DNA of 45,079 bases from an uncultured Bifidobacterium sp. (GTDB taxonomy: Bacteria > Actinomycetota > Actinomycetes > Actinomycetales > Bifidobacteriaceae): contig NZ_CASEXV010000027.1 in assembly GCF_949292005.1 (NCBI RefSeq), forward strand, positions 1 through 45,079. The letters are read 5' to 3'. The notes under the pieces were generated by a model that worked only from the letters and a program-made list of their open reading frames with translations, was not told where the DNA came from and made no database searches. The translations under genes were made by a program, and so were the position numbers. Below, in pieces: positions 17,162 to 25,660 of the stretch; positions within the stretch are counted from its first letter, which is position 1; each line of letters starts with the position of its first letter.

Positions 17162-17414
17162 GTACTCACTGTAGGTCGCCGGGGGTGAAGTGTGGAGCCC
17201 GACCCGCATAAATTCAGACGGTGTTTACATTCTTCCGCAGTCACGGGGATTTATGCGGCTCGCAGCGTGGCTGGTGCGACACGCCGAGGGGGAGGAGAAG
17301 CGAACGGAAACGAACATCCAGGTCTGGTTTCATGTTCATATTCGCTCAACGATGATGTGCAAACGAGAGATATGCGACAAAAGGCAAAAGTTGGGAACAT
17401 GCGCCTGATCTGGG
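17162..17414. other. Gene-free stretch upstream of ppk
   Basis: About 250 bp between the divergent ppk start and the small-RNA promoter. It is less GC-rich than its surroundings and presumably carries the ppk promoter on the minus strand. I see no convincing small gene. Confidence 0.5.
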
Positions 17415-17442
17415 TTGTCATGGCCTCGCGAGCGTGCATAAT
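17415..17442 (+). promoter_or_regulatory. Strong sigma-70-type promoter of the small RNA
   Basis: TTGTCA (17415-17420) and CATAAT (17437-17442) are separated by 16 bp, with a TG just before the -10 (17435-17436). This is the best-matched promoter pair that I found in the window. The predicted start, about 7 nt downstream, falls at 17449-17450, the first base of the closing stem of the RNA. Confidence 0.75.
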
Positions 17443-17449
17443 AGGAGGT

Positions 17450-17617
17450 GCAAGCACAAGTGAAGAGGTGGAAGCCCACAAAGGTTAATGGTCACGAGGA
17501 CCATCTGTTGGACGGGCATTGGACAGACTTACCGTCGCAACAAAGGAGTTGTGCAGAGATTCCACTGATTTGGTGCTTGCAGGGAGGCCCGCGGGATGCG
17601 GGCCTCCCCTTTTTATT
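17450..17617 (+). ncRNA. Candidate structured small RNA
   Basis: About 168 nt between a strong promoter and a strong terminator. The 5' end GCAAGCAC (17450-17457) pairs perfectly with GTGCTTGC (17573-17580). A second stem GTGGAA (17468-17473) / TTCCAC (17560-17565) lies inside it. The interior holds three local hairpins: ATGGTC/GACCAT (17488-17504), GACGG/CCGTC (17511-17536) and GCAAC/GTTGT (17537-17552). The fold is a closed multibranch, and the 5' end matches the predicted transcription start. A 6S RNA is one possibility by size, autonomy and pairing of the ends, but the branched interior is not the classic single 6S hairpin, and no known riboswitch signature was recognised. A 26-codon frame (17488-17568, preceded by AAAGG) also lies within it and could be translated. 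Confidence 0.7.
17582..17617 (+). terminator. Intrinsic terminator of the small RNA
   Basis: GGGAGGCCCGC and GCGGGCCTCCC form a perfect 11-bp stem around a 5-nt loop, followed by CCTTTTTATT. It is a textbook rho-independent terminator 1 nt after the closing stem of the RNA. Confidence 0.9.
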
Positions 17618-17777
17618 GCTTCTATTCGTTGCTTCTACCACCGGTTATGCGTGGCGTCGCCATCGGACTCCGCCGGCCCTGCTTCCCCGCTCCCGAAGGC
17701 CGTGCGTGTCATCATGAACTCCGAAGGATGACGATTGGCCACATTGCCTTCTCAGCGGCTTGGAGGCACGCTTCCTG

Positions 17778-18689
17778 ATGTTGGCTGAGGTTATGCATTC
17801 TCAACAACCAAAGTCCCTCTCGACGGTTCGGTCCTCTACGGAAGTAAATTCCGGGCTCCTGCTGGAATCGCCGCATCGGTCGTCCAATCGCGGCGCGCGT
17901 GGCGCCACCGCGAACTGGGATGGCGCGTCGGCAGGGCGGTTGGTTGTCGTTGTTGGGGCATCCGGCGGCATAGGAACCAGCTCCTTGACGGCGTTGATCG
18001 CGCGGTCGTTGACGTCGAAGGACGACAGGGCGATTCTCGTTGATGCGGATCGTCAGGGTGGCGCTCTTGATGTGTTGCTCGGGATTGAGCATGAGACCGG
18101 TGCCAGATGGCAGAACTTGGGACTGGAGGAGTCCCTTCCCGATCCGAGGTCGCTGTCGGTGAGGATCCCGTCGTGGGACGGGGTCTCGGTTCTATCCCTT
18201 GGCTCATGGTCGCGTGATTGTCCCGATGTGCGGGATATGTCTCAGGTTGTGTCCGTGCTGGCGGGAGCGTCCCGCGTTCTTGTGGATTCGGGACGGTCGT
18301 GCGAGATGTTGGAGTCTGTCTCCGTTGACCCTCTTTGCTGTCTTGTGGTGTGCGAGCTTTCGGTTCATGGGCTTGCGCGCGCGAAGGGTCTTATGCGGGA
18401 CATCCGGACACGTCCCGCGTGCCTTGTGGGGGTCAGTCCCCATATGGCACGTGCCGGTCGTGTGGGCATTGACATCGCTGATGCCGCAGACTACCTGGAC
18501 TGCGGTGACGATGTGGTGGTCGCCGGTCCTCTTCCATCATCCCGTTCCCTTAGTGAGAACATCCTCACGGGTTTGGGGTTGTCCGATGTCAATCGGCGGG
18601 TGAGAGGTGTGGTGGAGTCCGTCGCAGGCTTCATTCGGAAGTGTGAGGAAGGAGTCTGCGGAGATGCGGATAAGATTCGGGCCTCTTGA
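17778..18689 (+). CDS. CpaE/Ssd-like MinD-family ATPase of the Tad locus
   Basis: MinD/ParA-like ATPase of the type found at the head of actinobacterial Tad pilus clusters (Rv3660c 'septum site-determining' group), thought to position or localise the pilus machinery. The deviant Walker A is seen as GASGGIGTSS at about residues 60-69, followed by ILVDADRQGGALDVLLG. I chose ATG 17778, 11 nt after GGAGG; a TTG at 17760 is also possible. The 303-aa length is somewhat short because the N-terminal receiver-like domain of larger relatives is largely missing. The next gene, tadA, starts before this gene ends. Confidence 0.85.
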   Translation: MLAEVMHSQQPKSLSTVRSSTEVNSGLLLESPHRSSNRGARGATANWDGASAGRLVVVVGASGGIGTSSLTALIARSLTSKDDRAILVDADRQGGALDVLLGIEHETGARWQNLGLEESLPDPRSLSVRIPSWDGVSVLSLGSWSRDCPDVRDMSQVVSVLAGASRVLVDSGRSCEMLESVSVDPLCCLVVCELSVHGLARAKGLMRDIRTRPACLVGVSPHMARAGRVGIDIADAADYLDCGDDVVVAGPLPSSRSLSENILTGLGLSDVNRRVRGVVESVAGFIRKCEEGVCGDADKIRAS

Positions 18690-19719
18690 TCCCGTTATCA
18701 CCGATTCGTTGGTCACCGACGTCGCCATCACCGTCGATGGACGGGTGTGGACCGATAGGGGATTGGGAATGGAGAGGGATCCCAGGGTGCCGGATTTCCG
18801 CTCTCCGAGGTCGGTTCGGGAGTTCGCCGTGGGTCTGTGCGCGCAGCTGGGAAGCCGCTTGGACGATGCGTGTCCGATAGCCGACGCGACCTCGTCGGAT
18901 GGAATCAGGGTCAATGCCGTCATAGCTCCTGTGGTCCCAGATGGAGCGAGCGTATCCATACGTATACAGCCGAATACGGCTCCGGGGCTTGATGATCTGG
19001 CAGCTCGAGGCATGATGCCGGACTCATGGACGGTTCTGCTCCGGAGAATGGTGGCAAGCCGGGCCAATATCCTTATCGTCGGAGCGACGGGATCGGGGAA
19101 GACGACCCTTATGCGCGCGTTGCTGCGTGAGTGCGCTGCGGGGGAGCGTGTGGTGAGTGTGGAGGAGGTGCGGGAGCTGGGCGACATCGGCGTTGACAAC
19201 CATGTCGCTCTGGCCGTCAGAAAGGCGAACGTGGAAGGTGCCGGGGAGGTGGGGATGGAGGATCTGGTCAGGGCCTCGCTGCGGATGCGCCCGGACAGGA
19301 TTGTGGTGGGTGAATGCAGGGGCTCCGAGATGGCGGAATTGGTGAGGGCCTTGAACTCGGGACATCGGGGAGGTATGACAACCATCCATGCGAACGGAAT
19401 CGAGGCGGTCGCGTCTCGTCTGGTGGCTCTTGGTCTTCTGGCCGGAATGTCTCCGCAGACGGTTGCGATGATGGCCCATGAGGCGTTTGACGTGATCATT
19501 CACGTTGGGCGTCTCTCTGGCGTCAGGCGTGTCCGCGGACTGGGTCGTCTCAGCTGCCATGCGGGGATTCTCTCGTCTCATTCGGTTGCGTGGTGGGATC
19601 CCGGGGACGCATCGGGACCCCGCTATGGCCCGGACTGGGGTGAGTTCAGCAGGTTGTGCCTTTTCGCTGATCCTGCGTGCGCGCCCGACGATGTCGAGGA
19701 GGGGACAAGCGGATGCTGA
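18664..19719 (+). CDS. tadA: Tad pilus assembly ATPase TadA/CpaF
   Basis: Hexameric secretion ATPase that powers Flp pilus assembly. The 351-aa protein has Walker A GATGSGKTT at 140-148, Walker B in RPDRIVVGECRGSE, and the His box HRGGMTTIHANG. It starts inside the previous gene (26-bp overlap) and its stop overlaps the tadB start by 7 bp, so translation is coupled. Length is normal for the short actinobacterial form. Confidence 0.94.
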   Translation: MRIRFGPLDPVITDSLVTDVAITVDGRVWTDRGLGMERDPRVPDFRSPRSVREFAVGLCAQLGSRLDDACPIADATSSDGIRVNAVIAPVVPDGASVSIRIQPNTAPGLDDLAARGMMPDSWTVLLRRMVASRANILIVGATGSGKTTLMRALLRECAAGERVVSVEEVRELGDIGVDNHVALAVRKANVEGAGEVGMEDLVRASLRMRPDRIVVGECRGSEMAELVRALNSGHRGGMTTIHANGIEAVASRLVALGLLAGMSPQTVAMMAHEAFDVIIHVGRLSGVRRVRGLGRLSCHAGILSSHSVAWWDPGDASGPRYGPDWGEFSRLCLFADPACAPDDVEEGTSGC

Positions 19720-20447
19720 TTCATCTCGTTGTGCGTCGTGGAGTGCGTCGTCGGTTGGCCTCGCTGCCCTTGGCGGTTCGCGTGGCCGGAGTCGTTGTTC
19801 CGGTGGAGGGGGATGACGTCGATGGGGACGAGGAGGTATCGCGTCTGGTGTCCATGGTGAGGGCTCGCGTGATTTCCGGCATGCCCATCGCACGGGCCAT
19901 GGATGTGGCCGCTCCTCTTTATGCGCATGCGAGGTCGTCGAGGGACTCCTCCGAATTTTCTCGCTCGACGTTTTCCCGCTCCGCGATTGAGGGTGTTCTG
20001 GGAAGCGGCGGTGGATCCCGGCTTCATGACGTGGGCCATGTTGTACGTGGATTCGACGCCATCATCCGAGTCTGTTCGTTTTCGGGAACTCCCATGTCGC
20101 CCTGTCTGGACGCACTTCTTCGCGATGTGGCGGAGCGTCGCGCCGTGCGTGATGGGATGGAGTCGGCCTTTGGCGTTCCGCGTGCCACCGCGCGGCTTCT
20201 TGCTGTTTTGCCCATGCTGACGATTGGACCGTCCGAGTTGGTGGGAATCCATGCTGTGGGATTTCTTCTATCGGGCAGGGCCGGCTTGATCTGTCTGGTT
20301 GTGGGATTGGGGATGTACACCGCGGGGCTGCTGTGGATTCGTGTTCTTCTCGGATCGCATGCATTGGAGGCGACGATGCCTCGTTGGGGTCATGGGCGCA
20401 TCCGGCCGGCGCGCCAATGTTCGGGAGACTTGTGGACGTCATCATGA
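19713..20447 (+). CDS. tadB: Tad pilus membrane protein TadB-like
   Basis: Inner-membrane platform protein with a single T2SSF (GspF-like) domain and two or three hydrophobic segments in the second half. The start at 19713 overlaps tadA and has GAGGAGGGG upstream. The 244-aa length is typical of the shortened actinobacterial TadB. Stop and the next start share ATGA at 20444-20447. Confidence 0.82.
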   Translation: MLIHLVVRRGVRRRLASLPLAVRVAGVVVPVEGDDVDGDEEVSRLVSMVRARVISGMPIARAMDVAAPLYAHARSSRDSSEFSRSTFSRSAIEGVLGSGGGSRLHDVGHVVRGFDAIIRVCSFSGTPMSPCLDALLRDVAERRAVRDGMESAFGVPRATARLLAVLPMLTIGPSELVGIHAVGFLLSGRAGLICLVVGLGMYTAGLLWIRVLLGSHALEATMPRWGHGRIRPARQCSGDLWTSS

Positions 20448-20989
20448 TGGTGGTTTTGGCGATTGGTTTTCTGGCTGCGACGGCCATGTATCCACGAAGG
20501 ATGCTTCTGAGACGTTTGGGTGCGCTTGACGTGCCCCCAGCGATGTGGGAGCACCACATCTCGGAGACGCTGCTCATTGGACTGGTCTCGGTGCTTATGC
20601 GCAGTGGAGCCTCCGTGCATCGCGCGCTCGACGTGGTCGGCGGTGTTGTGGATGATTCGCGAGGCGATTGCCTCATGTGCGTTGTTGATCATCTCAGGTC
20701 GGGCATCGCATGGGACGAGGCGTGGGAACTTGCCCGGATTCAAGGGTTCGACTTGGATGGATTGTCTCTTTTGCGTGAGGGATTGCGATCGACGTGGGTG
20801 GATGGCTCTCCGCCGGCTGCGGGATTGGATGAGGCGATTGCGCGGTCCGAGTTGCGTGCCAGATCCGCTTCGTCAAGCGCCGCATCCCGTCTCTCCGTCA
20901 GGCTGCTCATGCCGGTGGGTTTATGCATGCTTCCGTCTTTCATCTGCCTTGCCGTCATCCCCGCCATCGTGTCCGTGGTGTCGTCGTAG
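20444..20989 (+). CDS. tadC: Tad pilus membrane protein TadC-like
   Basis: Second T2SSF-domain platform protein, 181 aa, with an N-terminal membrane segment (MMVVLAIGFLAATAMY) and a C-terminal pair (RLSVRLLMPVGLCMLPSF and LAVIPAIVSVVSS). I chose the ATG at 20444 because of the ATGA overlap with tadB; ATG 20417 in the same frame would add 9 residues. Both TadB and TadC carry the pattern of a short conserved segment near SGASVHRALD, as in GspF proteins. Confidence 0.8.
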   Translation: MMVVLAIGFLAATAMYPRRMLLRRLGALDVPPAMWEHHISETLLIGLVSVLMRSGASVHRALDVVGGVVDDSRGDCLMCVVDHLRSGIAWDEAWELARIQGFDLDGLSLLREGLRSTWVDGSPPAAGLDEAIARSELRARSASSSAASRLSVRLLMPVGLCMLPSFICLAVIPAIVSVVSS

Positions 20990-21090
20990 GCATGCGGCCA
21001 TTGGGTCCATCATGCACATGCTGTCGGGCGACGCTTGACCACAGTTCTTTCGGTGCATGTGATGGGGGGCCTTTGTCGGCAAAAATGGTC

Positions 21091-21129
21091 TGTGGCGGGG
21101 AGACCGCTCTTCTTCCCTCCAAAGCCACA
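21091..21129 (+). other. Hairpin in the leader of the Flp pilin gene
   Basis: TGTGGC (21091-21096) pairs with GCCACA (21124-21129), with GGAG/CTCC inside, within the 205-bp gap between tadC and the pilin gene. The 65 bp before the pilin gene is unusually AT-rich and contains CATAAT (about 21170), a possible -10. This fits separate or processed expression of the abundant pilin. Confidence 0.45.
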
Positions 21130-21194
21130 AGAAGGCATAAAGAGCGAGAACGAAAAGCATAAGAGAAACTTCATAATCCTAAGCGGGAAGGACC

Positions 21195-21485
21195 ATGATG
21201 ATGAACGTTGATAACCGTAATAGCAAAGGACATATCGGGAAGGCTGCGACCCTTGATGGCCGGCCGCGCGGACTCGCGCAGCGATGGCGGAACATGATGT
21301 TTCTGGCCGACGCGCGTCTTCGTCTTCTCCTGTCCGGGGAGGAGCGTGGGGCCGTGACCGCCGAATACGCCGTGGTTCTTGTGGCGGCCACCGGCTTCGG
21401 GGCCTTGCTGGTGTCCCTTCTTAAATCTGATGTGGTCAAGAATCTTCTGCTGGACATCATCAAGAAAGCCTTGCAGCTGTCATGA
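21195..21485 (+). CDS. Flp-type pilin precursor (DUF4244-like)
   Basis: Major pilin candidate of the Tad locus, 96 aa. A prepilin cleavage site is visible as RG|AVTAEY after Gly52, with Glu at +5 and Tyr at +6, followed by one hydrophobic helix (about 59-75). This would leave a mature pilin of 44 residues after an unusually long, basic 52-residue leader. Three consecutive ATG codons (21195, 21198, 21201) follow a GGAAGGA site; the second or third has the better spacing. No prepilin peptidase gene is in the window, so it must be encoded elsewhere. Confidence 0.86.
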   Translation: MMMNVDNRNSKGHIGKAATLDGRPRGLAQRWRNMMFLADARLRLLLSGEERGAVTAEYAVVLVAATGFGALLVSLLKSDVVKNLLLDIIKKALQLS

Positions 21486-21859
21486 CCGACATTGGATCGT
21501 CCTTTCGCGGGTCGTCGGGCGGGTGGTGGGATCGTGGTTCCGTGACGGCGGAGTTCGCGGTGGCCATCCCCGCCGCCTTGGCGCTCGTTCTTCTTCCACT
21601 TGCTATGGTTCCCGCCATCACGGCGACGGTTCGTTGCCAGGACGCGGCGTCCTCTATAGCGCGGCAGGTGGCGGTGTCGGGGTCTTCCGAAGATGCGGAT
21701 CGGATGGGTCGTCGGGTCGCCGGTGACGGGGCGGTGGTGGATGTCACGAAGGATGAGGAGGGGTATGACATCGTAGTGGTGTGTCCCCTGCCCTCGGACC
21801 CTTGGGGCTTGCTGCCGTCCACGGTCAAGCGTCATGCTTTTGCGGCGGTGGCCGCATGA
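21482..21859 (+). CDS. TadE-like pseudopilin
   Basis: A 125-aa minor pilin-like protein. The prepilin-type motif RG|SVTAEF follows Gly19, with Glu at +5, and leads into a 20-residue hydrophobic helix (AVAIPAALALVLLPLAMV). It overlaps the pilin stop by ATGA and the next start by ATGA, so all three pilin-like genes are translationally coupled. Confidence 0.85.
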   Translation: MTDIGSSFRGSSGGWWDRGSVTAEFAVAIPAALALVLLPLAMVPAITATVRCQDAASSIARQVAVSGSSEDADRMGRRVAGDGAVVDVTKDEEGYDIVVVCPLPSDPWGLLPSTVKRHAFAAVAA

Positions 21860-22257
21860 AGCGAGAGCGAGTCCACGAGATTAGCCAGCGTGGGTCGGGA
21901 TCCATACTCGCGTTGATGGTCGTCGTCTCTGCGCTTGTCACGCTATCGGCTACGATGCTCGTCTCGTCGATTGTTTTGGCTCGCGCGGAGGCTCGTGCGG
22001 CCGCTGACACCGGTGCTGTCGCCGCCGCATGGTCCGTGCGTTTCGGGGGTTCGGCGCCATGTGAATCCGCGCGTGCCGTCGTTGCGCGCTATGGGGGCGA
22101 GATGGTCGACTGTCATCGCGAGGATGGTGATGTTCGTGTCACCGCGGATATTCCTGTTCCCGGCATACCCTCGGCGCTTACGAGAGCGGTGGCGCTCGCC
22201 GGCCCCCGCGACTGCGGCGCCGCGTCCGAAAAGTCTTCCTCCGTGTCGGCGGCGTGA
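21856..22257 (+). CDS. TadE/TadG-like secreted protein
   Basis: A 133-aa protein with RGSGSILALMVVVSALVTLS at the N-terminus, the pattern of the 'helicase/secretion neighbourhood TadE-like' proteins of actinobacterial Tad clusters. One membrane segment is followed by an extracytoplasmic domain with three or four cysteines that could form disulfides. It starts by ATGA overlap with the preceding gene and closes the cluster. Confidence 0.78.
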   Translation: MKRERVHEISQRGSGSILALMVVVSALVTLSATMLVSSIVLARAEARAAADTGAVAAAWSVRFGGSAPCESARAVVARYGGEMVDCHREDGDVRVTADIPVPGIPSALTRAVALAGPRDCGAASEKSSSVSAA

Positions 22258-22287
22258 AGATATCACGGGGAAGGTAGGTTGGATGAT

Positions 22288-24879
22288 ATGGCACTTGCAC
22301 TGTATCGACGTTATCGTCCTGATGTCTTCGCCGATGTCATCGGTCAGGATCAGGTGACGGTTCCATTGAGCCGTGCCCTGGACGAGGGCCGGCTGACGCA
22401 TGCGTATCTGTTCTCAGGTCCACGGGGTTGCGGGAAAACCAGTTCTGCCCGAATTCTCGCTCGCTGTGCCAATTGTGCTAAGGGGCCGACATCGCATCCC
22501 TGCGGTGAGTGCGACAGCTGCCGTGATCTTGCCACGGGAGGCCCTGGATCCCTGGATGTCGTCGAGGTGGACGCGGCCAGCCACAATGGAGTGGATGACG
22601 CACGTGACCTGAGGGAGAGGGCTGGCTTTGCCCCTGCGCGGGATCGCTATAAGATTTTCATCCTCGACGAGGCGCACATGGTCACGCAACAGGGATTCAA
22701 CGCCCTTCTCAAGATCGTGGAGGAGCCTCCTGAGCATGTGATGTTCATTTTCGCGACGACTGAGCCCGATAAGGTTATCGGCACGATACGGTCGCGCACA
22801 CACCATTATCCGTTCCGTCTTGTGCCTCCGGAAGTGATGGCGCCCTTCCTTAAAAAGGTGTGCGCGGCGGAGGGCACCACCTACGACTCAGGTGTGCTTC
22901 GTATGGTGATGCGTGCTGGCGGAGGATCGGTGAGGGACACCCTGTCGGTGCTTGATCAGCTCATGGTCGGCGCTCGCGATGGCCACATCGAGTACGATTC
23001 GGCAACGGCACTTATGGGATTCACCCCCGATTCCCTTATCGGCGCGGCGGTGGACGCCGTGATTGATTCAGACGGTCCGGGGTTGTACGGCGTGGTAGAG
23101 AAGGTCGTGGCATCGGGATTTGACCCCCGGCGTTTTGTCGATGACCTTCTTTCCCGTGTGCGTGATCTTCTCGTGCTGCGTCTGGGGGGTGAGCGCGCCG
23201 AGGAGTCATTGGGCGACGATCTGGGTCCCGACGATCTTCGTGATCTGAGGCGTCAATCCCAATGTTTGGATTTACCCCAATTGACATCCATGGCCGAGGT
23301 CATTGATTCGACTTTAAGCACGATGGCCGGAGCGGTGTCGCCTCGAATGAGACTTGAGCTGCTTGCCGCTAGACTTCTGGACCTCAGGGATGAGTCCCGC
23401 GGCGGCGCAGTTGCACTGCCGCAGGCCGGAGGGCGGAAGCCGTCGGGAGAAGGGGAAGACAGCTCCTCGGGTGCAGAGCCACCGGCGGCCGGTTTCGTGG
23501 GATCCTCACGTTCCGCGGCGACGGGTCCCTCCGCTCCGGCCGCGCCGTCCTCGTCCTCGTCCGTGGCGTCGGCGAATCCGGTCGCCGCTACGCACCCTTC
23601 CCGGCAACCAGTGCCATCTCCCGCGTCACAGACTGCATCCGCACCTGATCCGGCCTCCTCTCAGATTCGGCCGAAGGATGCCGAACCGTCGAAAGAACAG
23701 GATTTGAACGGCATGTGGGACGCGGTTCTCGCGTCTCTTCCGGACGACGTCCGCTCGTACGTGGACCGGCATCATGTGCCGCGCGTGTCGATGTCCACCA
23801 AAGCCAACGGCATCCAGGTGCTGGTTATGACCTTCGACTGCGCGCTCAGCCAGCATGCCTTCGCTTTGGCTGTTGATGGGCAGGGGAAGAAGGCGTCGAA
23901 AACGGTTCTGCGCGCGGTCCGCGAGGTTTTCGGTCCGCGAAGCACCATCATGCCTTCCCCTGTCGCGGCGGACGGCGAGCATGTGGAGACCGCTAGCGCC
24001 ATGCCTCCCGAGAAGCTTGCCGACGTCAAACGTAGGATCGCCGTGGCTCGGGCGAATCTCGCGGTGGGGGAGTTGTCGGCATCCATCGTCGGAACCTCTG
24101 CGAGGGATTCGGAATCCAGTCGTGAGACGCACGTAGGCAAAGATTCATCGAACGTCTCGGACGACGATGATCCCACCCATCGAGGCGCATCGTCGGAGAG
24201 CCAAGCTGCGGGAGCACGTGGGCGATCGAGTTTTCTCTCCGATGTCGACGATGTTGACGCATCCTGGTATGAGCCCATACCTGTGAGCGGATCTATGACG
24301 TCCGTCGATGCCTCGTCCCCGGCTGACCGCACCGTGGCCATGCAGTCGAATGCCGTCGGTTCCCGGGATGACGAGACCATGCGCGGTGTCGATGTTTGGG
24401 CCGATCGGACGATGGCTGATGACGGAGAGCCGTCCGCGGATTCGCATCCCCGCACCTCCGGCTATTCGTCGGAACCCGGTGCACACATGGGCGACGGGAA
24501 GAATGATGGTCGTAGGAATGGTAATCGGGACGACGCTGGCCAGAAGAACGCCAACGGCCAGAATGCCGGTCCGGAGGGCGACCCTTGGATGTCGGCGCCT
24601 CCAGGGGACGCCCCCGAGGGAAGACTGTCGCCGGAGGTGGCCCACCAGTCTGCGGATCGGACTGCAGGTCAGTCTTCAAGCCAAGCGGTTGGCCGACCTG
24701 ACGGTTCGGAGCAAGATGACGAGTATTCGCTGGCGGACCGATCGCTGGAATCACAGACCATGACCCTTGACGAGATGACGCAGATGTTCCAGGTGTCCAC
24801 TGTGGAGAGATACGCGGCCAACGATCCACGAAATCCATTGGGGTCCGCGGACGGTGATGGTAGCGAGGGGAGAGAATGA
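22288..24879 (+). CDS. dnaX: DNA polymerase III subunits gamma and tau
   Basis: Clamp-loader ATPase of the replicative polymerase. The start MALALYRRYRP is the family norm; AAGGTAGG lies 9 bp upstream, and a TTG 9 bp earlier is less likely. Walker A GPRGCGKT is at 44-51, the zinc module has Cys60, Cys63, Cys72, Cys75 and Cys78, and LDEAHM follows. After about residue 370 there is a Pro/Ser/Ala-rich linker, a folded stretch at about 470-600, and then about 250 low-complexity acidic and Asn/Asp/Ser-rich residues. The total of 863 aa is long. I saw no clear slippery A6 site for making gamma. recR overlaps the end by 4 bp. Confidence 0.95.
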   Translation: MALALYRRYRPDVFADVIGQDQVTVPLSRALDEGRLTHAYLFSGPRGCGKTSSARILARCANCAKGPTSHPCGECDSCRDLATGGPGSLDVVEVDAASHNGVDDARDLRERAGFAPARDRYKIFILDEAHMVTQQGFNALLKIVEEPPEHVMFIFATTEPDKVIGTIRSRTHHYPFRLVPPEVMAPFLKKVCAAEGTTYDSGVLRMVMRAGGGSVRDTLSVLDQLMVGARDGHIEYDSATALMGFTPDSLIGAAVDAVIDSDGPGLYGVVEKVVASGFDPRRFVDDLLSRVRDLLVLRLGGERAEESLGDDLGPDDLRDLRRQSQCLDLPQLTSMAEVIDSTLSTMAGAVSPRMRLELLAARLLDLRDESRGGAVALPQAGGRKPSGEGEDSSSGAEPPAAGFVGSSRSAATGPSAPAAPSSSSSVASANPVAATHPSRQPVPSPASQTASAPDPASSQIRPKDAEPSKEQDLNGMWDAVLASLPDDVRSYVDRHHVPRVSMSTKANGIQVLVMTFDCALSQHAFALAVDGQGKKASKTVLRAVREVFGPRSTIMPSPVAADGEHVETASAMPPEKLADVKRRIAVARANLAVGELSASIVGTSARDSESSRETHVGKDSSNVSDDDDPTHRGASSESQAAGARGRSSFLSDVDDVDASWYEPIPVSGSMTSVDASSPADRTVAMQSNAVGSRDDETMRGVDVWADRTMADDGEPSADSHPRTSGYSSEPGAHMGDGKNDGRRNGNRDDAGQKNANGQNAGPEGDPWMSAPPGDAPEGRLSPEVAHQSADRTAGQSSSQAVGRPDGSEQDDEYSLADRSLESQTMTLDEMTQMFQVSTVERYAANDPRNPLGSADGDGSEGRE

Positions 24880-25481
24880 TGGCGCTCGCCTATGGAGGGT
24901 CCATTGAGAGGCTTATCGATTCATTGTCCAGACTTCCCGGAATAGGCCCCAAGGGAGCCCAGCGCATCGCTTTCCACATACTGGGAACCAGTGAACAGGA
25001 TGCGCAGGATCTTGCAGACGCGATTCTTGAGGTCAAGGCCAAAGTGCGTTTCTGTGATGTGTGTGGCAACATCTGCGAGGCGTCCCCGTGCCCCATATGC
25101 GCGGATCCGCGTCGGGACCACGCCATGATCTGCGTTGTCGAGGAGCCCAAGGACGTGATGAGCATTGAGCGCACCCGCGAGTTCCACGGTGTCTACCATG
25201 TCCTCGGTGGAGCCATAGATCCTATGGCCGGCGTCGGACCTGCGGACCTCTCGATCGCGGGGCTGTTGGAGAGGTTGCGGGATGGTTCCGTGACCGAGGT
25301 CATACTTGCCTTGGATCCGAACATCGAAGGTGAGGCGACGACGTCCTACATTGCTAGGCTTCTGTCGCCATTGGGGATAACCGTGAGCCGTTTGGCCAGT
25401 GGGCTCCCCGTCGGTGGCGATCTCGAGTATGCCGACGAGGTGACCTTGGGCCGTGCGCTTGAGGGAAGACGCCGGATCTGA
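24876..25481 (+). CDS. recR: Recombination mediator RecR
   Basis: Works with RecO/RecF to load RecA at gaps. The 201-aa protein has the N-terminal helix-hairpin-helix (LPGIGPKGAQRIAFHIL), a zinc finger with Cys60, Cys63, Cys72 and Cys75, and a TOPRIM domain starting at ICVVEEPKDVMSIE. The start overlaps the dnaX stop (ATGA), the common dnaX-recR pairing. Confidence 0.97.
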   Translation: MMALAYGGSIERLIDSLSRLPGIGPKGAQRIAFHILGTSEQDAQDLADAILEVKAKVRFCDVCGNICEASPCPICADPRRDHAMICVVEEPKDVMSIERTREFHGVYHVLGGAIDPMAGVGPADLSIAGLLERLRDGSVTEVILALDPNIEGEATTSYIARLLSPLGITVSRLASGLPVGGDLEYADEVTLGRALEGRRRI

Positions 25482-25660
25482 CGTTCCGGCAGGATGGCGG
25501 GTTGTGGGGCCGCGGGGTGGGAAGTGCCATGGGGGTGTCCGTAGGACGCCCGGATGGGCGCGGATGTCCAGATGGTGGGAAAAGCCGCGTGCATAACCAA
25601 TTCTCGTCCCCGCCGAGTGCAATAGTCGGGAGCGATTGTCGACAGAAGGATGGGATTGTC

